The notes below the pieces were generated by a model, which saw only the letters and a program-made list of their open reading frames with translations, ran no database searches and was not told the DNA's origin. From an uncultured Dorea sp. (GTDB lineage: Bacteria > Bacillota > Clostridia > Lachnospirales > Lachnospiraceae), in contig CAJTUQ010000088.1 of assembly GCA_910579335.1 (NCBI GenBank), positions 289 through 10,786 on the forward strand: 10,498 nucleotides of DNA, in the 5' to 3' direction. This document shows, piece by piece, positions 1 through 6,290 of this stretch (its first letter is position 1; each line of letters opens with the position of its first letter). The position numbers and the translations under genes are program-made.

Positions 1-1994
1 CAATCTGCCCTTATGACTGTCCTGCTTCCTGCGGCTTTACGGTTGAGACGGACGGCCGGAAAATCCTGAAAACAGGCGGCGATGCAAAGCATCCCGTCTC
101 ACAAGGTTTTCTATGCGGAAAGATGCGCCGCTATCCGGATGAAATCAATGCTAAAGACCGTATCCTCACTCCTTTAAAGCGCTCCGGCAAAAAAGGAAGC
201 GGCTCTTTTATCCCCGTCTCTTGGGAGGAAGCATTAGAAGAAATCACCTCCCGCTGGAAAAAGATTATCGCTGCAGACGGCCCTTCCTCCATCGCCTACT
301 GCTATTATTCCGGGGTGATGAGCGTCATACAGCGCCACTGCGTGCAGGCTCTTTTCGCCCGCATGGGCGCCTGCGGCCTTATAAAGACACTGTGCGCCTC
401 CGCCAAGGAAGACGGGTACGTTTCCGTCGTGGGAAATACCGGGTGTCTGGATCCAAGAGAACTGAAAAAGAGCGACTTATACCTTGTATGGGGAAGCAAT
501 GCGGCCGCCACCAGATTTCCGACTCTGAGAGATTTGACGCAGGCTAGAAAAGACGGAAAAAAAGTCATTCTCATAGAAGTATATGCCGAGCCTATGGCTC
601 CTTACTGCGACGAAATCATCCTGCTGCGTCCGGGAAGCGACGGCGCCCTTGCTCTCGCCATGATGCACGTGTTAGAAAAAAACTCTCTGGCCGACGAAGC
701 ATTTCTGACGGAATACGGCCTGGGCTATAAGGAGTTTAAAGAAACCCTCTCCGGTTTCACACCGCAATGGGCGTCGGAAATTACCGGAATCCCGGCTGAT
801 ACCATCACTTCCCTCGCTCTCCGGTATGGACATGCCTCCTCTCCCTCAATCTTGCTTGGAAGCGGATGTTCGCGCTATGGAAACGGCTCCATGACGGTAC
901 GGCTGATTACTATACTTTCTCTTTTCACGGGCGCATGGAAGATGCCGGGCGGCGGTCTGTGCGGCTGCACTCCGTCCGGCGGCTCCTATTTTGACAAGTC
1001 CATCGTCTCACACCTGGGTTTTCATAATAGCAGTCCGAAAAGAACCATCAATATCAACCAGCTCTCCCTCGCCCTCACAGGAGAAGACGGGCAGCCCCCG
1101 GTAAAGAGTCTCTATGTGGCAGGGAGCAACCCGGCCAACTCTGTAAGTAATCAAAAAGGAATATTAGACGGATTAAGAAGAGAAGATTTGTTTACCGTCG
1201 TCCATGAACGTTTTATGACAGATACCGCACGGTATGCGGACATCTTCCTCCCCGCCGCTTTCTCCGTGGAGCAGTCCGACTGCTATGAAGCCTACGGATA
1301 CTGCACGATGGCTGCGGCAAGGAAAATTATCGAGCCGGCAGGCGAGGCAAAAAGCAATTGGAATACTATCACTCTTCTTGCAAGAGCGATGGGGTACGAC
1401 GACGCTTATTTTCAGCGCACAGAAGAAGAGATGTACGAGACATTAATCCAAACGCCCACTCCGCTCTCTTCTTGTCTCACCAAGAAGGAACGCAGGGAGC
1501 TTTTGGCAGGCGGCACGATATCCATGCCTTTTTCAAAGCACACGGATTTTCAGACACCGGACAAAAAATTTTATATCGTAAACCCAAAACTCCCTCAGCC
1601 GATGCCGCACTATACAAAGTGCTACGGCGGAAGCGAAGACCTGCACCTGATATCTGTTCCAAGCCGCCACACGTTAAACTCCATCTTCCAGACCGATGAA
1701 AAGCAGTCTGCAAAACGCGGGGCAATGTCTCTCGCCATAAATACGGAAGACGCCAAAGCGCGCGGCATCAAAAGCGGCGACATAGTGCTGTGCAGTAATG
1801 ACCTTGCAGAGGTAGCATTTACTGCAAAAGTAACGGACTTCATTGCCCAAGGAGCGGTGGCGACAGTCGGAGTATACAGCCTTTCAGCGAGCGGAGGGCT
1901 TACGTGCAACGCCCTGCACCATCCCCGCCTGTCCGACGGCGGAGCGGCAACTACTATGAATGATAACAAAGTAAATGTATCACTTAAAAAATAA
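1..1994 (+). CDS. Molybdopterin (bis-MGD) oxidoreductase, DMSO reductase superfamily; N-terminus off window
   Basis: The frame is open from base 3, so the ATG at 123 is internal; 663 residues are visible. An N-terminal 4Fe-4S motif is spelled by Cys codons at 6, 18, 30 and 114 (CX3CX3CX27C, beginning CPYDCPASCG), as in DMSO-reductase-superfamily enzymes. A Cys (codon 393-395, in LCASAKEDGY) falls where the family places the Mo ligand, so cysteine ligation is inferred, not proven. Later family marks are YVAGSNPANS, TDTARYADIFLPA and a C-terminal dinucleotide-binding domain (INTEDAKARGIKSGDIV to MNDNKVNV). The true start is probably only a few codons left of the window, because the Fe-S motif normally lies near the N-terminus of cytosolic members. 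Whether a Tat signal exists cannot be seen. The substrate is unknown. No small Fe-S or membrane-anchor subunit gene follows; the next gene is convergent. Confidence 0.93.
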   Translation, partial: ICPYDCPASCGFTVETDGRKILKTGGDAKHPVSQGFLCGKMRRYPDEINAKDRILTPLKRSGKKGSGSFIPVSWEEALEEITSRWKKIIAADGPSSIAYCYYSGVMSVIQRHCVQALFARMGACGLIKTLCASAKEDGYVSVVGNTGCLDPRELKKSDLYLVWGSNAAATRFPTLRDLTQARKDGKKVILIEVYAEPMAPYCDEIILLRPGSDGALALAMMHVLEKNSLADEAFLTEYGLGYKEFKETLSGFTPQWASEITGIPADTITSLALRYGHASSPSILLGSGCSRYGNGSMTVRLITILSLFTGAWKMPGGGLCGCTPSGGSYFDKSIVSHLGFHNSSPKRTININQLSLALTGEDGQPPVKSLYVAGSNPANSVSNQKGILDGLRREDLFTVVHERFMTDTARYADIFLPAAFSVEQSDCYEAYGYCTMAAARKIIEPAGEAKSNWNTITLLARAMGYDDAYFQRTEEEMYETLIQTPTPLSSCLTKKERRELLAGGTISMPFSKHTDFQTPDKKFYIVNPKLPQPMPHYTKCYGGSEDLHLISVPSRHTLNSIFQTDEKQSAKRGAMSLAINTEDAKARGIKSGDIVLCSNDLAEVAFTAKVTDFIAQGAVATVGVYSLSASGGLTCNALHHPRLSDGGAATTMNDNKVNVSLKK

Positions 1995-1996
1995 CC

Positions 1997-3397
1997 CTAT
2001 TCCTTTCTGCGCATTGCCCCAAGTTCTCTCACAGCAAACCCGGCGGCAACCGCAGCCGCGGCTCCATCCGCAATAGGACCTGCATACATGACGCCGTCAA
2101 TTCCCATAAAAACCGGAAATATAAGTATGAGCGGAAGCAGGAAGATTACCTGTCTTGTCAAAGAGACCACGATTCCTAATCCGGCCTTACCGATAGACGT
2201 GAAAAAACCTGAACACATCGGCTGTATCCCGTTTATAAACGTCATAAGCATAAATATTTTAAAGTACCGCTCTGCGAAGTGGAAATACTCTTCGCTGCCT
2301 GTCCCGAATATACTTACAATCTGTCTTGGAAACATCTGAAAACACAGAAAAAATGATATGCCCACCGCCAAAGATACCTGAAGCGCCTTTTGAAACGCCT
2401 CTCTCACCCGGCCGTAATTCTCTGCCCCGTAGTTAAACCCCCACAATGGCTGGCACCCTTGGGATGTTCCGATGCAGATGGACATGAACACCATATTTAC
2501 CTTTGAGATAACGCCTACGCAGGCAAGCGGGATATCCGAGCCGTACATCGATGACGCCCCGTAATGTCTCAACGTGTTATTCATCGTAATCTGAACCGCC
2601 GCCATTGCAATCTGATTTACACAGGCCGCCATCCCAAGAGAAATGATTGCCCTGAGATACTCTGGCTGCGGTTTCAGCATCCAAGGCTTCAGATTCAGAT
2701 GGCGGAATCTGGAAAAATATACAATCACAAGAATGCCGGAGACTATCTGTCCAATCACCGTTGCCCACGCCGCACCTTCAATCCCCCAGTGAAACACGAA
2801 GATAAATACAGGGTCTAAAACCGTGTTAATCACTGCGCCTGTCAGCATACAGGCCATCGAATATGTAGGGCTTCTGTCCGCACGTATCAAATGATTCCCA
2901 CCCGTGGTAAGAATTAAAAACGGAATCCCATACGCCGTTATGCCCAGATAATCCTGCGCATATGGGAGGACATCCGGCGTCACTCCGAAAATATCCAGAA
3001 GCGGGTTCAAAAATATAAGCACCGCCGCCGCTATACACCCTCCGCAGACAGCAAGCATAGAAAGCCCCGTACCTACTATCCTTTCCGCTTTCTCCTGACG
3101 TCCCGCTCCAGACTCCAAATTAAAATTAGAAGCACTGCCGATTCCAAGCAAAAGCGCTGTCGCCGTGCAGATAATCGATACAGGAAATGCAATATTCGTC
3201 GCTGCATTTCCAAGCATCCCCACTCCCCGCCCGATAAAAATCTGGTCAACAATATTGTAGAGCGAGCTCACAAGCATACTGATAATCGCCGGAACCGCAA
3301 ATTTGGCAATAAGCCTGCCTACGTTTTCGTATGCAAGCGGATTCTTCAAAACCTCCGGGTTTTCATTTCCTTTTCTTTCTCTTCTGACATCTTCCAC
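1997..3397 (-). CDS. MATE family multidrug/drug:cation efflux transporter
   Basis: This is a 466-residue polytopic membrane protein of normal MATE length (about 12 helices). The N-terminal half has the typical clostridial MATE signature: KFAVPAIISMLVSSLYNIVD, followed by IFIGRGVGMLGNAATNIAFP. A second-half repeat includes ACVNQIAMAAVQITMNNTLR and SICIGTSQGCQPLWGFNYGA. Known members export cationic drugs or metabolites using Na+ or H+ gradients; the substrate here cannot be predicted. The start is uncertain. The frame can begin at GTG 3397, but its ribosome binding site is poor. The stretch before residue 19 (KNPLAYENVGRL) is unlike the short leaders usual in the family, and an out-of-frame ATG at 3390 encodes MSEEKEKEMKTRRF then stop. 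Its stop lies two bases from the stop of the convergent molybdoenzyme gene, and no terminator is seen between them. Confidence 0.93.
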   Translation of the reverse strand: MEDVRRERKGNENPEVLKNPLAYENVGRLIAKFAVPAIISMLVSSLYNIVDQIFIGRGVGMLGNAATNIAFPVSIICTATALLLGIGSASNFNLESGAGRQEKAERIVGTGLSMLAVCGGCIAAAVLIFLNPLLDIFGVTPDVLPYAQDYLGITAYGIPFLILTTGGNHLIRADRSPTYSMACMLTGAVINTVLDPVFIFVFHWGIEGAAWATVIGQIVSGILVIVYFSRFRHLNLKPWMLKPQPEYLRAIISLGMAACVNQIAMAAVQITMNNTLRHYGASSMYGSDIPLACVGVISKVNMVFMSICIGTSQGCQPLWGFNYGAENYGRVREAFQKALQVSLAVGISFFLCFQMFPRQIVSIFGTGSEEYFHFAERYFKIFMLMTFINGIQPMCSGFFTSIGKAGLGIVVSLTRQVIFLLPLILIFPVFMGIDGVMYAGPIADGAAAAVAAGFAVRELGAMRRKE

Positions 3398-3474
3398 TGC
3401 TTAATCCCATCCCATTCTTAAAATCAAAATGCCTCCAGCCGCCGTCCTTGCCGCCCATGACTGCAAACGGTTAT

Positions 3475-3503
3475 TTTATACATAATAAAAATACTTAGAT
3501 AAA
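3475..3503 (-). promoter_or_regulatory. Weak candidate promoter for the MATE gene
   Basis: A TATAAA -10 box (3475-3480) has a poor -35 (TTTATC, 3498-3503) at 17-base spacing. The -35 lies inside the terminator hairpin of the upstream tRNA gene. The leader would be about 75 bases. The -10 is good and the -35 matches only three of six consensus bases, so this is tentative. Confidence 0.3.
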
Positions 3504-3523
3504 CACCTCCGCATTCATCTAAG
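3485..3523 (-). terminator. Rho-independent terminator of tRNA-Gly
   Basis: On the - strand a 13-bp stem (CTTAGATGAATGC pairing with GTGTTTATCTAAG, including G-U pairs) closes a GGAG tetraloop and is followed by TATTTTTATT. It lies 16 bases after the tRNA 3' end, so it terminates the tRNA transcript and separates it from the MATE gene. Confidence 0.85.
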
Positions 3524-3539
3524 CATCTTCATCTCCGAG

Positions 3540-3612
3540 AGCGACAGACGGGGTTCGAACCCGCGACCCCGACCTTGGCAAGGTCGTACTCTACCAACTG
3601 AGCCACTGTCGC
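3540..3612 (-). tRNA. tRNA-Gly (anticodon GCC)
   Basis: A 73-base cloverleaf can be drawn in full. The acceptor stem is GCGACAG/CTGTCGC, the D arm is GCTC/GAGT, the anticodon stem is CGACC/GGTCG with loop TTGCCAA (anticodon GCC opposite 3577-3579), and the T arm carries TTCGAAC. The discriminator base is U, as usual for bacterial tRNA-Gly. CCA is not encoded (the following bases are CTC), so it must be added by nucleotidyltransferase. It is a single tRNA gene with its own promoter and terminator. Confidence 0.98.
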
Positions 3613-3645
3613 ATTTCTAGCTGTTTGTTCCTCAGAACAATAATT

Positions 3646-3674
3646 ACTATACTACACAGTTACTCACTTGTCAA
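3646..3674 (-). promoter_or_regulatory. Sigma-A promoter of tRNA-Gly
   Basis: A perfect -35 TTGACA (3669-3674), a 17-base spacer and a -10 TATAGT (3646-3651) lie on the - strand, 33 bases before the tRNA 5' end. This is the strength expected of a stable-RNA promoter. It also means the tRNA does not depend on read-through from the chemoreceptor operon. Confidence 0.88.
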
Positions 3675-3718
3675 CAGTTTTTTTTAATTTTTCCGATTTT
3701 TTCCAAACCGGATTTTCT

Positions 3719-4669
3719 TTACCGCTCCTCGGAAGTATATTCTTTTACAATCGGCGGAATCTGAGCCATCATATTATCAATATCTTCAAACATGGCGCTT
3801 TTCGTCGTTCCCAGCCCTTTCGCCCGCTCAATGTGATGTGTTACCTCCTGGTACCGATCCTTTATCTGGTCAAAAAATCCGCACAGATGCTCCAGAGCCG
3901 TCTTTGAATTGTCAATGACGCCGGAAATCTCAGAATGCACTGTTGTCGCACCCTCCGCCGACTGTGTAATCTCATCAAACATATCATAGGTCTCATTCAC
4001 TTTGCCGATGCTCTCCTCCAATGCCTTTTGGGAAGTTACGATGCTGTTGTTAAGCTGGTCGGCTCCGTTTTCCACTTCGTTAATCCCGGAATCCACTTCC
4101 CCGGTCAGATTTTTAATTTCGTCTGCAAGCTTTTTTACCTCTACCGCAACCACCGCAAAGCCTTTTCCCTGCTCTCCTGCGCGCGCCGCCTCTACAGACG
4201 CGTTCAGGGCTAATATGTTCGTCTGCTCGGCAATATTGATAATCCTGCTCGTACAACGCTTGATTTTCTCTACCGCCTTCTGCAGATCCTCGAAAGTGCT
4301 TCCCATCTCGCTAAAATGTGTCTCGACTTGCCGCGAACTGTTTTTAAGCTCCTCGACTTCGTCCTGTGCATGCTCCACAGACTTGGCAATCGTCTCCTTC
4401 ACTGTCACAAATTGACTGGAAACATCCTCTATGCTGGCAAAATGCTCTCCGAAATCCTCAAGCTTGCTCTGGAAATTACCCGCTTCCTCCATCACGCCGC
4501 CAAAAGAGCTTCCGATATTGTTAAGCTCTCTCAAAGAATCTACCTCTTTCTGTACCAGCTCTGTATGATACTCCTTAAGGCTTCCCATTACATGCAGTAC
4601 CGGGTACAGGCTTTTTTGATCTTCAGGCCTTACTGCCGTTTCCTGCTTGCTTTTATTCCAAAATGACAT
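3719..4669 (-). CDS. Soluble methyl-accepting chemotaxis signalling protein
   Basis: This 316-residue protein is all helical and has no membrane segment. The highly conserved chemoreceptor hairpin tip that contacts CheA/CheW is at residues 148-175 (EQTNILALNASVEAARAGEQ, then GKGFAVVA), near the middle. Coiled-coil arms of roughly equal length flank it, as in the MCPsignal domain. There is no PAS, GAF, HAMP or periplasmic input domain; only about 40 residues precede the coiled coil. I chose ATG 4669 over an in-frame GTG ten codons earlier because AGGGGG lies 7 bases upstream of it (4677-4682). The gene begins 13 bases after the FIST gene, so the two are almost certainly cotranscribed, and the FIST protein is the obvious candidate for the missing sensor. 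Signalling to a flagellar motor or another CheA pathway is inferred; no che gene is in view. Confidence 0.93.
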   Translation of the reverse strand: MSFWNKSKQETAVRPEDQKSLYPVLHVMGSLKEYHTELVQKEVDSLRELNNIGSSFGGVMEEAGNFQSKLEDFGEHFASIEDVSSQFVTVKETIAKSVEHAQDEVEELKNSSRQVETHFSEMGSTFEDLQKAVEKIKRCTSRIINIAEQTNILALNASVEAARAGEQGKGFAVVAVEVKKLADEIKNLTGEVDSGINEVENGADQLNNSIVTSQKALEESIGKVNETYDMFDEITQSAEGATTVHSEISGVIDNSKTALEHLCGFFDQIKDRYQEVTHHIERAKGLGTTKSAMFEDIDNMMAQIPPIVKEYTSEER

Positions 4670-4682
4670 CTTCCTACCCCCT

Positions 4683-5738
4683 CTACTCAAATACAACACA
4701 TGTCATAGACTGGTTTACAAACCGGTTGTTATAATGTTCTCCGTACCCGACGAATCCCGCATGGCTGCCCAGAGCACCCATCTCGTCCAAATACTCCCGC
4801 ATATAATTATTCTGAGTAAAAAGAAGATACCGAAACAGGCAGTTTACGGAAAACACTGCCGAAATTCTCGGAAAATCCCTCTGTATCTCCCGAATCGTCT
4901 GCCTGACTACCTCTTTATAGTCTCCAAGTTCAAGCATGACAAGAACATCCGAATCATTCACCTGCCTGAAACATGCCAATGCATCGCCGTTCACTTCTTT
5001 TATAGATATAATGCAAGTATCATCCCCGTTAAGTTTCCCAAATGGATTTTTAAACGTCTGCGTTGTAATATCCTGCTCTGAGACTTTGAGAATGTCCTGA
5101 TAAACCTGCTTTGCAGGACGGTCATTCAGTGCGCCGATGACATAGTTCGCCCGATCCGTCCGCGAAGCGATAAACTGATGATTCCCCATCTGATGGTAAA
5201 TATTCTCCTTATACGCCTTCACCCTGCCGTTTAAATTTTTCACTAATCCATATGCAACTGCATCTTCATACACCTTCCCGTTGGCAGAAACCTTGCCCGC
5301 ATCTCCCGTTCCGCCTACCAGCGAAACTCCTTTATGCTTTAACACGGTATTAATCGTCGTCAGCACACATGCGTCATTTCCGGAGCAGAAATCGATACAG
5401 ATCGTATCGCTCTGCGTGCCGTCAACAGTTCTCATATCCTGCTCCAGCCTCTTAATATATTTTACCGGCATAACAGATACCTGCTCCAGCACATTCGCCG
5501 CAGCACGGACTCCATCCAAAAAGGCAATCACGCCCACTCCGTTTTCCACCACTCTGGTATCATAGCTCATGCCGATGCAGCCAATGCTTGGCACGCCAGG
5601 GTATAATCCTTCCAATTCTTTCACATGCGCTTCAAACTGCTCTTTATTAGAAAGCAGCATAATAAATTGCGGTCTGCTAAGTCCCTGCACTGCCTCCCGC
5701 AATTCTCCGCGCTGACTCATTCCAAAAAATTGTTTCAT
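4683..5738 (-). CDS. FIST domain (FIST_N/FIST_C) ligand-sensing protein
   Basis: This 351-residue soluble protein spans both halves of the FIST sensory module. FIST_N is at about 20-205, with GVPSIGCIGMS near 48-58 and GVSLVGGTGDAGKVSANGKV at 137-156. FIST_C is at about 206-340 and ends in the family-typical GYGEHYNNRFVNQS followed by a hydrophobic strand. FIST domains are thought to bind small ligands such as amino acids and occur fused to chemoreceptors, kinases or GGDEF proteins. Here the module stands alone, directly upstream of a chemoreceptor signalling protein. The start at 5738 is supported by AGGGG 7 bases upstream (5746-5750). The protein is rich in cysteine (ICIDFCSGNDAC, residues 113-124), which could matter for redox or metal sensing, but that is speculation. 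The ligand is unknown. Confidence 0.9.
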   Translation of the reverse strand: MKQFFGMSQRGELREAVQGLSRPQFIMLLSNKEQFEAHVKELEGLYPGVPSIGCIGMSYDTRVVENGVGVIAFLDGVRAAANVLEQVSVMPVKYIKRLEQDMRTVDGTQSDTICIDFCSGNDACVLTTINTVLKHKGVSLVGGTGDAGKVSANGKVYEDAVAYGLVKNLNGRVKAYKENIYHQMGNHQFIASRTDRANYVIGALNDRPAKQVYQDILKVSEQDITTQTFKNPFGKLNGDDTCIISIKEVNGDALACFRQVNDSDVLVMLELGDYKEVVRQTIREIQRDFPRISAVFSVNCLFRYLLFTQNNYMREYLDEMGALGSHAGFVGYGEHYNNRFVNQSMTCVVFE

Positions 5739-5762
5739 CCTGAGACCCCTCTCTCCTTATTA

Positions 5763-5777
5763 TTCGAGTACTTCGAA
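5763..5777. promoter_or_regulatory. 15-bp palindrome at the FIST-MCP transcription start
   Basis: TTCGA-N5-TCGAA is a perfect inverted repeat. It begins 4 bases downstream of the -10 box, so it covers the expected transcription start. This position and symmetry suit a dimeric repressor operator. It is too short to be a terminator and no specific regulator is recognised. Confidence 0.4.
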
Positions 5778-5781
5778 ATCT

Positions 5782-5811
5782 ATTATATTGTATTTCCTCG
5801 CAGAACGTCAA
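5782..5811 (-). promoter_or_regulatory. Sigma-A promoter of the FIST-MCP operon
   Basis: The -35 TTGACG (5806-5811), an 18-base spacer and a perfect -10 TATAAT (5782-5787) lie on the - strand. The start would be near 5775, giving a leader of about 37 bases with two purine-rich ribosome binding sites (5746-5750 and 5753-5758). This is a vegetative-type promoter; no sigma-28 flagellar promoter motif was seen. Confidence 0.8.
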
Positions 5812-5871
5812 TCACAATTTATGTACATCAGCCATATAATTATTTTTCATCAATGTCTATCCCTTTCCACC

Positions 5872-6181
5872 AGACAGACATACAGTAAAGACGGGTATCA
5901 ACTCCAACGCTAATACCCGCCTTTACACTGATTTTTCAATCATTCTTTTTACCTCTCTCATCTTCGGTTCAAGTTTCCTGATGTTCCTTCAAGCAACTTC
6001 CCAATTCTGATTTTAAAAATTTACTTCTTCGGTGGTCCGTACCTGCCTTTCATAAATTTTTCCGACTCCTGATACTTAGCGCCCTTTCTCAAGAATCCAT
6101 TTTCAACACTTGTGCCGATTAAAATAACTGCCTCTTACTTACAACTCGCGTCTGTCTTGTAATCTGACCTTGTTATTTGTT
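5872..6181 (-). ncRNA. Candidate structured non-coding RNA (or decayed gene)
   Basis: This stretch starts 7 bases after a strong promoter and contains no intact ORF with a normal start. It is clearly richer in GC than the AT-rich DNA just upstream. Visible helices on the - strand are: AGACAGACG (6149-6157) with TGTCTGTCT (5872-5880), joining the two ends; AAAAATTTA (6053-6061) with TAAATTTTT (6015-6023), enclosing a small GGT-ACGG-ACC hairpin (6034-6043); and a 14-bp hairpin at 5885-5926 with a 14-base loop. In that last hairpin the single irregular pair is G-U in - strand RNA but A-C in + strand RNA, which supports the - strand as the transcribed one. The hairpin has no U-run after it, so the 3' end is uncertain. 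No RNA family was recognised. The competing reading is a frameshifted gene remnant, since short protein-like stretches occur in different frames. Confidence 0.45.
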
Positions 6182-6187
6182 AAATGT

Positions 6188-6216
6188 ATATTATCACATC
6201 TCTCTTATTTTGTCAA
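6188..6216 (-). promoter_or_regulatory. Strong promoter inside the large intergenic region
   Basis: A perfect -35 TTGACA (6211-6216), a 17-base spacer and a -10 TAATAT (6188-6193) lie on the - strand. They sit in very AT-rich DNA about 75 bases after the flippase-like gene ends. No intact gene follows for 440 bases, which is the main reason to propose a non-coding transcript here. AT-rich DNA raises the chance of a fortuitous -10, but not of a perfect TTGACA at ideal spacing. Confidence 0.7.
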
Positions 6217-6290
6217 TATATTTTTAAATAAATTTTATATTTTTTGTTTTATTTATCTTGATTTATAAATTATCAGAATATTCTTAAATT

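Noticed and set aside
3363..3458. Possible 31-codon small gene upstream of MATE on the - strand (MGGKDGGWRHFDFKNGMGLS...), stop overlapping an ATG
   Set aside because: No ribosome binding site before its ATG and no recognisable family; it lies in the presumed MATE leader and may be chance.
3692..3716. Hairpin TCCGATT/AACCGGA after the chemoreceptor gene, terminator-like
   Set aside because: On the - strand, where the gene is transcribed, it is followed by A-runs rather than a U-run; on the + strand the stem has an A-C mismatch and there is no + strand gene to terminate.
5812..5850. 12-codon peptide MKNNYMADVHKL on the - strand just before the FIST promoter
   Set aside because: Very short, the nearest purine-rich site is too far away, and its stop overlaps the -35 box of the FIST promoter.
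5885..5926. 14-bp hairpin as an intrinsic terminator
   Set aside because: The sequence following it on the - strand (CTGTATGTCTGTCTGG) is not a U-tract, so I describe it as an RNA helix rather than a terminator.
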